DNA of 64,000 bases. It comes from Cryobacterium arcticum. Lineage in GTDB: Bacteria > Actinomycetota > Actinomycetes > Actinomycetales > Microbacteriaceae. The notes beneath the pieces are model-generated. The model was not told where the DNA came from. It saw nothing but the letters and a program-made list of their open reading frames with translations, and made no database searches. This document shows, piece after piece, positions 8,265-16,925 of the stretch; the first letter of the stretch is position 1; the number at the start of each line of letters is the position of its first letter. The DNA lies in NCBI RefSeq assembly GCF_001679725.1, contig NZ_CP016282.1:1240001-1304000 (forward strand), written 5' to 3'. A program made the position numbers and the translations under genes.

Positions 8265-10622
8265 ATGACGAAGAAGATCACCAATGCGGCAGGACACCTG
8301 AAGAGTTCGGCGCACCTGGACGACACCGACGAGCGCGAAGAGTCCACGATCGAGATCGGGTCGCCCAAGTCCTGGGCGGCCGGCGTACCCGGGGTGCTGC
8401 ACTCCACCATCCCGGCGGTCGAGCGGATGGGCCTGGCCCGCACGGGCAAGACGCTGCTGGCGATGAACCAGAAGGACGGCTTCGACTGCATGAGCTGCGC
8501 CTGGCCGGACCCCACCCATCGGAAGACCTTCGAGTTCTGCGAGAACGGCGCCAAGGCCGTCACGTGGGAGGCCACGCCGGTGACCATCGGCTCAGACTTC
8601 TGGGCGGAGCATCCGGTCAGCGACCTGCTCGGGCGCACGGAATACTGGCTGGGCATGCAGGGGCGTCTGACCGAACCCGTCTACAAAGCCGCCGGTGACG
8701 ACCACTACCGGCCGGTGAGCTGGGACGAGGCTTTCCGGGTGATCGCCGGCAAGCTCAACGGCCTGGACTCGCCGGACCAGGCCGCCTTCTACACCAGCGG
8801 CCGCACGTCCAACGAGGCCGCCTTCGCCTATCAGCTGTTCGTGCGCGCCTTCGGCACCAACAACCTGCCGGACTGTTCGAACATGTGCCACGAATCGTCT
8901 GGCTGGGCGATGGGCCAGACCATCGGCATCGGCAAGGCCACCATCACCTACGACGACTTCGGCAAGGCCGACCTCATCATCGTGATGGGCCAGAACCCCG
9001 GGACCAACCACCCGCGGATGCTGACGGCGCTGGAAGAAGCCAAGGACAATGGCGCCGAGATCGTCGCCGTCAACCCCATGCCGGAGGCCGGCCTCAAACG
9101 ATACAAGAACCCGCAACGGGTGCGCGGCGTCATCGGCCGCGGGACGGGCATCGCCGACCAGTTCCTCCAGGTGCGTCTCGGCGGCGACATGGCCCTGCTG
9201 CAGGCCGTGTCGAAGCGGGTGCTCGCGGCAGAAGCCGCGAACCCGGGCACGGTGCTCGACCACGAGTTCCTGCGCGAGCACACCCAGGGGCTCGCGGAGC
9301 TGACCGAGCACCTCGCGCAGCTCGACGAGGCTGCGGTCCTGGAGGCCAGTGGCCTGCGGACCGCCGACATCGACGAACTCACCGCCCGGTATCTGCGGGC
9401 GGACAAGGTGATCATCACCTGGGCCATGGGCATCACCCAGCAGAAGAAGGGTGTCGCGACGATCAAGGAGATCATCAACCTGCTGCTGCTTCGCGGCAAC
9501 ATCGGCAAGCCCGGTGCCGGTGCGTCGCCGATCCGCGGGCACAGCAACGTGCAGGGCGACCGCACCATGGGCATCTGGGAGCAGATGCCCCCGGCGTTCC
9601 TCGACGCCATCGAGACCGAGTTCGGGTTCGATCCGCCCCGAGAACACGGCGTCGACGCTGTCGACACCATCCGGGGCCTGCGGGACGGCAAGATCAAGTT
9701 CTTCATGGCCGTCGGCGGCAACCTTGTGGGGGCGATCAGTGACAGCCAGGCCGCGGAGGCCGCCATGCACGGCGCCGAGATGACGGTGCAGGTCTCCACC
9801 AAGCTCAACCGTTCCCACGCCGTCGTCGGCGACGAAGCGCTGATACTGCCGACCATGGGGCGCACCGAGATCGACCGCCAGGCCACCGGAGTGCAGTTCG
9901 TATCGGTGGAGGACACGGTCTGCGCCGTGCATCCGTCGTGGGGCAAGGTGGCACCGGTGTCACCCGACCTCTTGTCGGAGGTGGCGATCGTGAGCCGGCT
10001 GGCCCGGGCGACGCTGGGCACCAAGGTGAACGTGGACTGGACTGGTTTCGAGCGGGACTACGACCTGATCAGGGAGCACATCTCCCGGGTCGTCGCCGGC
10101 TGCGAGGACTACAACATCAAGATCCGCCAGGACGGCGGCTTCCTGCTGCCGAACGGACCGCGGGACTCCCGCACGTTCCCCACGCCGACGGGCAAAGCCA
10201 TCCTCACGGTCAACGACCTCGAGCACCTGGACCGCCCCGCCGGCACGCTGATCCTGCAGACCCTGCGTTCCCACGACCAGTTCAACACCACGATCTACGG
10301 CCACGACGACAGGTACCGCGGCATCAAGAAGGGGCGGCACGTCGTTTTCGTCAACCCCAACGACCTCGTCGAACTGGGTTTGAGCGACGAACAGTTGGTG
10401 GATGTGCACGGCGTGCACGACGACGGGGTCGAGAGGGTGCTGCGCGGATTCCGTGCAGTGTCGTATCCCACCGCGAGGGGATGCGCGGCGGCCTACTATC
10501 CGGAGGCGAACGTCCTGGTGCCTCTCGACCTCGTGGCGGAGGGCAGCAACACCCCGGTGTCGAAGGGCGTCATCGTGCGGCTGGAGCCGGCCCGTGCCGC
10601 TGAGGAGGTGCTGGTCGGCTAG
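8265..10622 (+). CDS. FdhF/YdeP-family molybdopterin oxidoreductase
   Basis: A 785-residue protein of the YdeP branch of formate-dehydrogenase-like Mo-bisMGD enzymes. The substrate of this branch is not well established (E. coli YdeP is linked to acid resistance). The short cysteine motif GFDCMSCAWPDP near residue 75 replaces the usual CxxCxxxC ferredoxin site. The family motif LPDCSNMCHESSGW near 205, WAMGITQQKKGVATIKEI, the GNIGKPGAGASPIRGHSNVQGD segment and a C-terminal MopB domain from about 655 are all visible. No selenocysteine codon is present. ATG at 8265 is preceded by AAGGGA; an in-frame GTG at 8235 lacks an SD. It follows nasB but with a 271-bp gap and its own putative promoter. 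moeA and mobA downstream supply its cofactor. Confidence 0.85.
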   Translation: MTKKITNAAGHLKSSAHLDDTDEREESTIEIGSPKSWAAGVPGVLHSTIPAVERMGLARTGKTLLAMNQKDGFDCMSCAWPDPTHRKTFEFCENGAKAVTWEATPVTIGSDFWAEHPVSDLLGRTEYWLGMQGRLTEPVYKAAGDDHYRPVSWDEAFRVIAGKLNGLDSPDQAAFYTSGRTSNEAAFAYQLFVRAFGTNNLPDCSNMCHESSGWAMGQTIGIGKATITYDDFGKADLIIVMGQNPGTNHPRMLTALEEAKDNGAEIVAVNPMPEAGLKRYKNPQRVRGVIGRGTGIADQFLQVRLGGDMALLQAVSKRVLAAEAANPGTVLDHEFLREHTQGLAELTEHLAQLDEAAVLEASGLRTADIDELTARYLRADKVIITWAMGITQQKKGVATIKEIINLLLLRGNIGKPGAGASPIRGHSNVQGDRTMGIWEQMPPAFLDAIETEFGFDPPREHGVDAVDTIRGLRDGKIKFFMAVGGNLVGAISDSQAAEAAMHGAEMTVQVSTKLNRSHAVVGDEALILPTMGRTEIDRQATGVQFVSVEDTVCAVHPSWGKVAPVSPDLLSEVAIVSRLARATLGTKVNVDWTGFERDYDLIREHISRVVAGCEDYNIKIRQDGGFLLPNGPRDSRTFPTPTGKAILTVNDLEHLDRPAGTLILQTLRSHDQFNTTIYGHDDRYRGIKKGRHVVFVNPNDLVELGLSDEQLVDVHGVHDDGVERVLRGFRAVSYPTARGCAAAYYPEANVLVPLDLVAEGSNTPVSKGVIVRLEPARAAEEVLVG

Positions 10623-10663
10623 GCGAACCTGGTCGGGAGCGCGGGCCTGCTCGAGGAGCATGC

Positions 10664-10978
10664 CTATTGCGCGGTATGCGCCCAGCCGTCCTCGACGCCG
10701 CCGTCGCCGGTCTTCTCGGTCGCCTGTTTGGCCACTCCGACGGCGCGTTCCACGGCCTCGACCGCGGCCTGCTTGCCCGAGGTAGACGTCATGCCGGCCG
10801 CATAACCCACCAGGAATGTGCTGATCGGTCCGGCATCGGTGCCGGCCGCGCGGGACGTCTGGGCTGCCAATCCGAGAAGCAGGGCGTAGTCCACGTCCAA
10901 ATCGAGAATCTGGAGCGCCTGGGTCAGGCGGCGGGTGATGTCGTCGAGGGCTCGGTGGTCGTTGTCCGGGATGCTCAT
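10664..10978 (-). CDS. DUF6457-like small protein
   Basis: A 104-residue acidic, helical protein without signal or membrane segment. The stretch LGLAAQTSRAAGTDAGPISTFLVGYAAG resembles the core of DUF6457, small actinobacterial proteins often found beside mobA or FdhD-type genes. The function is unknown, and a role with molybdoenzymes is inferred only from neighbours. AAGGAG lies 6 nt before the ATG at 978 of this block (position 10978). It is convergent with the YdeP-like gene. Confidence 0.65.
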   Translation of the reverse strand: MSIPDNDHRALDDITRRLTQALQILDLDVDYALLLGLAAQTSRAAGTDAGPISTFLVGYAAGMTSTSGKQAAVEAVERAVGVAKQATEKTGDGGVEDGWAHTAQ

Positions 10979-11191
10979 GGGTCTCCTTGCGCACGGGTGC
11001 GTCGATGAACTCGTGGTTCAGGAATAGCACCTCAACGGCAGCCCGGCAATCGGTCGCGGGTCCCACGATCGCGGATCTGCCACCATTGGGCCCGCCCGTT
11101 CGGGGTGGGGCGACAGCACCTGCGGCCTTCCCCACGAGGAGCAGCGCCCGGCCTCGGCGAGGTGCCGGCGCTGCCGGGGCATGATGAGAGC

Positions 11192-11740
11192 ATGCGCAGC
11201 ATCGAGTTGACCTTCGATCCCGCCGCCGAGGCCGCCTTCCGGGCGGAGTGGGCGGCCCTGCAGGAGGCTGGGTTGCCCAATCTGGGCCGGCACCTGGACT
11301 CGAGCAACCGCCCGCACCTCACCCTCGCCGCCGGTCCGGCCCTCGAGCTGACCGACGCCCTCCGCGCCGTGTTCCAGGTCCGTCCGGCCCCCCACCCGGA
11401 TGCTCAGCTCGCCGAACGGCCGTCACCGCTGCCGGTCGAACTCAGGGTGTCCGGTCTGGTGCTCTTCAGGGCCGGGTCCGGCCGGTTCGTCCTCGCCCGG
11501 CCCGTGGTGATGACACGGGCGCTGCTGGAGTTACATCGCCGCGTGCTCGAGCAGGCGCCCGAGGCTGCCGAACTGACCCAGCCTGACCGGTGGACGCCGC
11601 ACGTCACGCTGGCCCGCCGCATCAGCGCCGATCAAATCGCCCGCGCACTCGAGATCCTCACGGACCTGCCGCCGGCCGGAACGTGTGTCGAGGCACGTTT
11701 CTGGAACGGCGAGACCAAGACCCTGACGCCACTGCTCTGA
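11192..11740 (+). CDS. 2H phosphoesterase / 2'-5' RNA ligase-like protein
   Basis: A 182-residue protein with the two HxT motifs of the 2H phosphoesterase superfamily: RPHLTLAA near residue 45 and TPHVTLARR near 140. These histidines form the catalytic pair in ligases and cyclic phosphodiesterases acting on RNA ends or cyclic nucleotides. The substrate is unknown. ATG at 11192 is the best start because the homologous strand begins SIELTFDPAAE, but no strong SD precedes it. It stands alone between convergent and divergent neighbours of the molybdenum cofactor set. Confidence 0.8.
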   Translation: MRSIELTFDPAAEAAFRAEWAALQEAGLPNLGRHLDSSNRPHLTLAAGPALELTDALRAVFQVRPAPHPDAQLAERPSPLPVELRVSGLVLFRAGSGRFVLARPVVMTRALLELHRRVLEQAPEAAELTQPDRWTPHVTLARRISADQIARALEILTDLPPAGTCVEARFWNGETKTLTPLL

Positions 11741-11807
11741 GACTGACCTGCGCACCCGTGCGATGGGCGCGGGAGGGTAGGCTGAGGACGGCCGCCCCGT
11801 CTGACGG

Positions 11808-12998
11808 CTACCAGGGCAGCGGAAGTGTGGCGACCTGGTTCGGCGCACACGCGCCACCGGGCGGAACCACGGCCACGCCGTCGGCCTCCGCGAGCCCGCG
11901 CAGCATGCCGGAGCCCTGGCGTGCGGTGGGCACGGCTCCTTCGTCGGTGTTCCGATACGCCACCAACCGGGTCGATCCGCTCAGGTTGGCGATGTCGTGG
12001 GCCAGGGCCACCCGGCCCAGGCCGGCCAGCGGGCGGCCGAGCATTCCATCGATCAGCGGCATGCCCAGGCTGACCAGCACGAGCATCGCGGCCAGCGGGT
12101 TGCCGGGCAGGCAGAGCATCAGGCGACCGTCGACGAGCCGGGCGAGCATCACCGGGTGGCCGGGGCGCATCCGTACGCCGTCGATGAGCACCGTCGCGCC
12201 GAGGGCGGCGAGGGCGGCGCGCACATGGTCGGCCGGCCCGCGGGCGCTGCCGCCCGTGCTGATCACCAGCGCCGCCGTGCTGCTCCGAATGGCTTCGACC
12301 GTCTGGCCGAGGTCGTCGGGCAATCGCCGCAGGGCCCGCACCCGCAGGCCCAACCCCGTGAGCAGGGCCGGGAACTCGGGGGAGTAGGCGTCGCGCACCT
12401 GCCCGGGGCCGGGGATGCCGGATTCGATCACCTCGGTGCCGAGCAGCAGCAGCTCCACGTCAGGCAACGCCGTCACGGTGAGGGTGTCGTGGCCGGTCAC
12501 GGCCGCCAGCGCCACGCGCGGCGCCGTGAGCAGGCAGCCGGGCTCGAGCATCCGTTCGTCGAGTCCGCACTCCTCGCCGCGGGCGCGCACGTGCTCCCCG
12601 GCTGCCGGCTCGCCGGCGCCGGCCTGCGGCAATCGGGTCAGGGTGGCGGGCCCACCGGCTACCGACGGGCCGACGAGGCCGTGCTCCGAGCGCAGGATGC
12701 CGTGGGTTCCGGCCGGCACGCAGCCTCCGGTGGCGATGGGGCGGGCGGTTCCGGGGGCCAGGGGAGTATCGGCCGGCGGGTCTCCCGCCAGGATCGGGGT
12801 GCCGAGCGCCCACGGCCCGTCGCCGTTCACCGCCCAGCCGTCCATGGCCGAGGATGCGAAGCTCGGCAGCGCGGTGAGGGAGTGCACCGCGGCGGCGAGA
12901 GTGCGGCCCACGGCGTCCGCGAGCGGCAGCACCTCGGTGGTGCGGGGCACCTGGCCGCCGAGAGTGTGCACCGTCGACCGGGCCTCCAGCCACTCCAT
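11808..12998 (-). CDS. moeA: Molybdopterin molybdenumtransferase MoeA
   Basis: A 396-residue MoeA, which inserts molybdate into adenylylated molybdopterin. Motifs are SSAMDGWAV near residue 50 (family SAMDGYAV), ATGGCVPAGT, the MoCF domain STGGSARGPADHVRAAL around 240, GVRMRPGHPVMLARL and LPGNPLAAML, then the C-terminal beta-barrel. It is downstream of mobA on the same strand. The start is uncertain: ATG at 12998 overlaps the stop of a 22-codon ORF that has the good ribosome site (TGATG), GTG at 13007 is possible, and the reading frame stays open upstream to 13127 with a conserved-looking HRPFVPGRR segment. The N-terminus may therefore be longer or affected by a frameshift. Confidence 0.88.
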   Translation of the reverse strand: MEWLEARSTVHTLGGQVPRTTEVLPLADAVGRTLAAAVHSLTALPSFASSAMDGWAVNGDGPWALGTPILAGDPPADTPLAPGTARPIATGGCVPAGTHGILRSEHGLVGPSVAGGPATLTRLPQAGAGEPAAGEHVRARGEECGLDERMLEPGCLLTAPRVALAAVTGHDTLTVTALPDVELLLLGTEVIESGIPGPGQVRDAYSPEFPALLTGLGLRVRALRRLPDDLGQTVEAIRSSTAALVISTGGSARGPADHVRAALAALGATVLIDGVRMRPGHPVMLARLVDGRLMLCLPGNPLAAMLVLVSLGMPLIDGMLGRPLAGLGRVALAHDIANLSGSTRLVAYRNTDEGAVPTARQGSGMLRGLAEADGVAVVPPGGACAPNQVATLPLPW

Positions 12999-13066
12999 CA
13001 GCGGCACCCGCCCACAAGACGGGTCGCGCCGCCCGGGAACGAACGGCCGGTGTGGCTGCGGGACAT
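12998..13066 (-). CDS. Putative 22-codon leader ORF coupled to moeA
   Basis: ATG at 13066 has GAGGAG 6-7 nt upstream, the best ribosome site in the mobA-moeA gap. The ORF (starting MSRSHTGRSF) stops in TGATG, sharing the A with the moeA ATG. It could be a translational-coupling leader. It could also be the true N-terminus of MoeA separated by a frameshift. No homology is recognised. Confidence 0.4.
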   Translation of the reverse strand: MSRSHTGRSFPGGATRLVGGCR

Positions 13067-13150
13067 GGCGGGCTCCTCGGGAATCGTCGACGGCGGTGCC
13101 GTCTGGGTCAAGGCTAGCCAGTCGCACGGGAGGGCGTCGTCGACGGGCCG

Positions 13151-13840
13151 CTAGGGCTTGGCGCTGTCGTGCGCTGGGCCGAGGTCAGCGTCCGCTGTGT
13201 CGTGCGGAACCTCGATGCCGAGCCTGGCGGCATCGGCCGGGGTATCGACGTCGGCGCCGATCTCGTCGGGCAGACTTGTCTCCACCAGGTCGAGCGGGCC
13301 GATCAGGCCGCTCACCGAGAGATTGTCGGCCGGACCGAAGGCGGCCACGGCCGCGTGCAGGGCCTCACGCCGGTACACGGCCAGCAGTGGCTGCCGCCTA
13401 CCGTCGCTGTCGACAGCGATCAGGCCGTCCCGAGCGGCCCGATCTGTGCAGAGGTGTTCGAGCTGTGTGAGAAGCACGGCCACGGCGGCGTCCGCTCGAA
13501 CGAGGTCGGCTGCGAGCACCACTATCCAGTCGCTCGCATACTCTCCCGAATCGTCGCTGTCGACAGTGAGCATGTCGAGGCCGGCCACGATGGCGGCGGC
13601 CGGTCCTGCCCAGCGTGGTCGTTCCACGGTTCGCAGCACCGATGCCGGCAGACGGGCATCGGATCCGACGACGCAGACGCGCCGGGCACCCCTGGTTGCC
13701 GACAGCACGCCGTCGAGTAGGGTGCGGCCGTGCCAGAGCAGCGCTGTCTTGTCGATGCCGCCGAGCCGTTTGGCCCGGCCACCGGCCACGACGATGGCAT
13801 CCCAGCTCCAGCCGGGGGCCCACGGCGCTTCGGTGTGCAT
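13151..13840 (-). CDS. mobA: Molybdenum cofactor guanylyltransferase (MobA-like NTP transferase)
   Basis: A 229-residue nucleotidyltransferase that joins GMP to molybdopterin, giving the MGD form used by NasC and YdeP-type enzymes. The N-terminal nucleotide-binding loop VVAGGRAKRLGGIDKTAL (about 17-34) is the family signature L-A-G-G-x-S-x-R-x-G-x-D-K in slightly changed form. AGPAAAIVAGL and LAADLVRAD (metal-binding DxP region with the P replaced) follow. The start ATG has GAGGA 9 nt upstream. The gene is just upstream of moeA on the same strand, so an operon is likely. Confidence 0.85.
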   Translation of the reverse strand: MHTEAPWAPGWSWDAIVVAGGRAKRLGGIDKTALLWHGRTLLDGVLSATRGARRVCVVGSDARLPASVLRTVERPRWAGPAAAIVAGLDMLTVDSDDSGEYASDWIVVLAADLVRADAAVAVLLTQLEHLCTDRAARDGLIAVDSDGRRQPLLAVYRREALHAAVAAFGPADNLSVSGLIGPLDLVETSLPDEIGADVDTPADAARLGIEVPHDTADADLGPAHDSAKP

Positions 13841-14088
13841 GGCGGGTCCTCGGGAGTGTGCGGAACGATGAGCGGCGCCGTCAATCGGCGACAAACACAG
13901 GCTACCCGCCCGCTTCCGCTGCCGACACGGGGCCGCCCTCCGAAAGCCCGCCTGGGACTGGCCCAATCCTGCTAGTCGAACCGGTCGCTGCACTAGCGAA
14001 ATCGGGCGAGTCATGGCGTCGCGGGGAAGCCGGGGACAGCAACCGGGACCGGGCCGCGTGACGCCGCCCGATCCCGATTGTGGTGTGC

Positions 14089-14120
14089 GGTCGAGCGGTC
14101 TCGGTTGAGACCGCTCGACC
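14089..14120. terminator. Hairpin at the end of the formaldehyde dehydrogenase gene
   Basis: A perfect 14-bp stem (GGTCGAGCGGTCTC / GAGACCGCTCGACC) with loop GGTT lies 9 nt beyond the fdhA stop on the minus strand. There is no clear U-tract. The rest of the 288-bp gap to mobA shows no gene. Confidence 0.6.
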
Positions 14121-14128
14121 CGACCGGC

Positions 14129-15346
14129 TCAGTCCTTGAGGTAGCCGTTCGGGTTGAGCACGTACTTCGTCGCCGCACCCGCATCGAACTCCGCGTAGCC
14201 GCGCGGGGCATCCTCGAGGCTGATCGGCTGGGCGTGCACGGCCTTGGCGATCTGCACCTTGTCGTGCAGGATCGCCATCATCAGCTGCCGGTTGTACTTC
14301 ATCACCGGGCACTGGCCCGTGGTGAATGACAGCGACTTGGCCCAGCCGGTACCCAGGCTGATCGAGAGGGAACCCACCTTGGCTTCCTCGGTGGACGCCC
14401 CGGGGTCACCCGTGACATAGAGCCCCGGGATGCCGAGTGCTCCGCCGGCCGCGGTGATCTTCATCAGGGAGTTCAGCACGGTTGCCGGCTTCTCAGTTCC
14501 GGCATCCTTGCCGTGCCCGTGCGCCTCGAACCCGACGGCGTCCACCGCCGCATCCACTTCGGGCACACCGAGGATCTGTTCGATCTGATCCTGTGGTTCG
14601 CCCTTGGTGAGGTCGACGGTCTCACAGCCGAAGCTGCGAGCCTGCGCCAGTCGTTCGGGGTTGAGGTCGCCGACGATCACGACGGCCGCGCCCAGCAGCT
14701 GGGCGGATACGGCTGCCGCCAGGCCCACGGGTCCGGCGCCGGCGATGTAGGCCGTTGAGCCAACGCCGATGCCTGCCGTGAACGCGCCGTGGAAGCCCGT
14801 CGGGAAGATGTCCGACAGCATGGTCAGGTCGAGGATCTTCTCCAGCGCCTGCTCCCGGTCCGGGAACTTCAGCAGGTTCCAGTCCGCGTAGGGCACCAGC
14901 ACGTACTGGGACTGCCCGCCGACCCAGCCACCCATGTCGACGTAGCCATAGGCGCTACCCGGACGGTCCGGGTTCACGTTCAGGCACACACCGGTCTTGC
15001 GCTCCTTACAGTTGCGACAGCGACCGCAGGAGATGTTGAACGGAACCGACACGATGTCGCCGACCTTGATGAACTCGACATCACGGCCCACCTCGACGAC
15101 CTCGCCGGTGATCTCGTGACCGAGCACCAGGCCCTCCGGTGCTGTCGTACGTCCACGCACCATGTGCTGATCCGAGCCACAGATGTTGGTGGTGATGGTT
15201 CTCAGGATGACGCCGTGCTGGACCTGCCGACCGATGTTGGCCGGGTTGACGCCTGGTCCGTCCTTCAGCTCGAAGGTGGGGTAGTCAATGTCGATGACCT
15301 CGACCTTGCCCGGACCTTCGTAGGCAACTGCTCTGTTTCCTGCCAT
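14129..15346 (-). CDS. fdhA: Glutathione-independent formaldehyde dehydrogenase
   Basis: A 405-residue zinc-dependent medium-chain dehydrogenase resembling the Pseudomonas putida-type FdhA, which oxidises formaldehyde with NAD+ without adding a thiol. Catalytic zinc ligands are seen at NICGSDQHM and GHEITGEVV. The structural zinc lobe is CGRCRNCKERKTGVC. The Rossmann motif AGAGPVGLAAA lies near residue 178 with an acidic residue after the next strand (GDLNPERL), consistent with NAD. AAGGAGG 7-8 nt before the ATG is an excellent ribosome site. Most actinobacteria detoxify formaldehyde through mycothiol, so a thiol-independent enzyme is a useful addition. A palindrome in the leader may be an operator. 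Confidence 0.9.
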   Translation of the reverse strand: MAGNRAVAYEGPGKVEVIDIDYPTFELKDGPGVNPANIGRQVQHGVILRTITTNICGSDQHMVRGRTTAPEGLVLGHEITGEVVEVGRDVEFIKVGDIVSVPFNISCGRCRNCKERKTGVCLNVNPDRPGSAYGYVDMGGWVGGQSQYVLVPYADWNLLKFPDREQALEKILDLTMLSDIFPTGFHGAFTAGIGVGSTAYIAGAGPVGLAAAVSAQLLGAAVVIVGDLNPERLAQARSFGCETVDLTKGEPQDQIEQILGVPEVDAAVDAVGFEAHGHGKDAGTEKPATVLNSLMKITAAGGALGIPGLYVTGDPGASTEEAKVGSLSISLGTGWAKSLSFTTGQCPVMKYNRQLMMAILHDKVQIAKAVHAQPISLEDAPRGYAEFDAGAATKYVLNPNGYLKD

Positions 15347-15380
15347 TTTTGTATCCTCCTTGATACCTGTTGTGACACCT

Positions 15381-15394
15381 GAACCGGTCGGTTC
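15381..15394. promoter_or_regulatory. Candidate TetR-type operator upstream of fdhA
   Basis: GAACCGGTCGGTTC is a perfect 5-bp-arm palindrome 35 bp before the fdhA start. A wider pair, GTACGGA (15506-15512) and TCCGTAC (15543-15549), lies further upstream. No regulator gene is adjacent. Confidence 0.35.
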
Positions 15395-15624
15395 GCGCTT
15401 GTGGCGCTCGGCATCCTCAGTGGTGTTTCTCGGTGGTTCGGCCGCAGCCGACGCGCGGCTGTGACACCCTCCATGGCACTACAGGAGACTGGGAATTTCA
15501 AGGGTGTACGGAATCCAAAAGGTGTGTATCGTATGTGCGCCGTCCGTACTCATCCCGGCACCCGTTTGACCGCCCGGCGGCGGGTTTTCGAGCTCTATCG
15601 TGTCGGGTTGTCTAGGGTTGATCC

Positions 15625-16749
15625 ATGCGAACCCCAGACAACTCCGGTGCCCGCCTGTCCGGTGCCCAGCCCGACGGTCCCACCACGTTGCGCACCCTGC
15701 TCACCGACAAGCTGGGCTGGCTCGGTCTGCGCAGCGCACAGATCCTGTTGGCGCTCGGTCTTGTGGCCGTCATCGTGCTGGTCCTCGTGCAGGTGAAGCT
15801 GGTCGTGATCCCGGTGCTGATCGCGCTGATCCTGGCCTCCGCGCTGAGTCCCGTGATCGGATGGCTGCGCCGCCGCGGCCTGTCGGCCATCCTGTCCACC
15901 TGGGTCACCCTCCTGACCGCCATCGTGGTCTTCGGCGGCATCATCACCCTCATCGTCCTGGCGGTCGAGAACCAGTGGAACGACCTGGCAACCAGCGCCT
16001 CCGACGGCATCGACGAACTCTCCACCTACCTCACCGAGGGCCCGCTGGGCATCGACGCGGCGCAGATCGAAGCGGCCCGCAACGCCGGGGTGGACTTCCT
16101 CACGAGCAGTCAGTTCGGCTCCGGCGCGCTCGCCGGGGTCTCCGTGGCCACCGAGATCATCACCGGCGCCGTGCTCGTCGTCGTGATCCTGTTCTTCTTC
16201 CTGAAGGACGGCGATGTCATCTGGAAATTCTTCCTGCGCCCGTTCAAGGGCGAGCGCCTGCAGCGCGGCCGCCGCATCGGCACCACCACGGTGCGGGTCC
16301 TCGGCGGGTACGTGCGCGGAACCGCCATCGTCGCCTTCGTCGACGCGGCTGCGATCGGCATCGGCCTCACCATCCTCGGTGTACCCCTCGCGCTGCCCCT
16401 GTCCGTGATCATCTTCCTCACGGCGTTCATCCCGCTGATCGGGGCCACGATTGCCGGCATCCTCGCCGCCCTGGTCGCGCTCGTGGCCAACGGCTGGGTG
16501 GTCGCGCTGATCGTGGTGGGCATCGTCGTGCTGGTCAACCAGCTCGAGGGCAACTTCCTGCAGCCGGTGGTGATGGCGCAGTCGCTCAAGCTGCACCCGC
16601 TGGTCATCCTGGTCGCCCTGACGGCGGGAACCATCGTGGCCGGCATCATCGGCGCCGTGCTCGCCGTGCCGATCGCCGCCGTGGGCTGGGCCATCGTCAA
16701 GACCTGGAACGCACCGCCCGAACTCAAGTCCCGCCCGCAGCTCGCCTAG
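15625..16749 (+). CDS. AI-2E family transporter
   Basis: A 374-residue polytopic membrane protein of the AI-2 exporter/PerM family (Pfam AI-2E_transport), with 7-8 hydrophobic segments. A characteristic central helix pair is FFFLKDGDVIWKFFLRPFKGERL around 190-212. The loop ending VNQLEGNFLQPVVMAQSLKLHPLVI is the family signature near the C-terminus. Members move autoinducer-2 or unrelated small substrates, and some act in Na+/H+ exchange, so no substrate is assigned. The ATG at 15625 has only a weak SD. It stands alone and converges on the antiporter gene. Confidence 0.88.
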   Translation: MRTPDNSGARLSGAQPDGPTTLRTLLTDKLGWLGLRSAQILLALGLVAVIVLVLVQVKLVVIPVLIALILASALSPVIGWLRRRGLSAILSTWVTLLTAIVVFGGIITLIVLAVENQWNDLATSASDGIDELSTYLTEGPLGIDAAQIEAARNAGVDFLTSSQFGSGALAGVSVATEIITGAVLVVVILFFFLKDGDVIWKFFLRPFKGERLQRGRRIGTTTVRVLGGYVRGTAIVAFVDAAAIGIGLTILGVPLALPLSVIIFLTAFIPLIGATIAGILAALVALVANGWVVALIVVGIVVLVNQLEGNFLQPVVMAQSLKLHPLVILVALTAGTIVAGIIGAVLAVPIAAVGWAIVKTWNAPPELKSRPQLA

Positions 16750-16793
16750 CCGCCCGCCGGGGCCGGCGCTTATAGCGTCGTGGCGCAGGAAAA

Positions 16794-16839
16794 ACCTCGT
16801 GGCGCACGTTAGTGGGTCCGCTAACCTGCGCTGCGAGGT
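16794..16839. terminator. Imperfect hairpin between convergent transporter genes
   Basis: ACCTCG, GCGCA and GTTAG pair in order with CTAAC, TGCGC and CGAGGT across the 176-bp gap between convergent genes, suggesting a bidirectional terminator. Related CGTGGCGCA/TGCGCCGCG words recur on both sides. Confidence 0.5.
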
Positions 16840-16925
16840 CAAACCTGCGCCGCGACATCGAAGGTGCGCCGCGAGTCCGGACGCGTCGCGACCGCCCGAG
16901 AACGTCGGCGGCGCGACGAGCCGAC

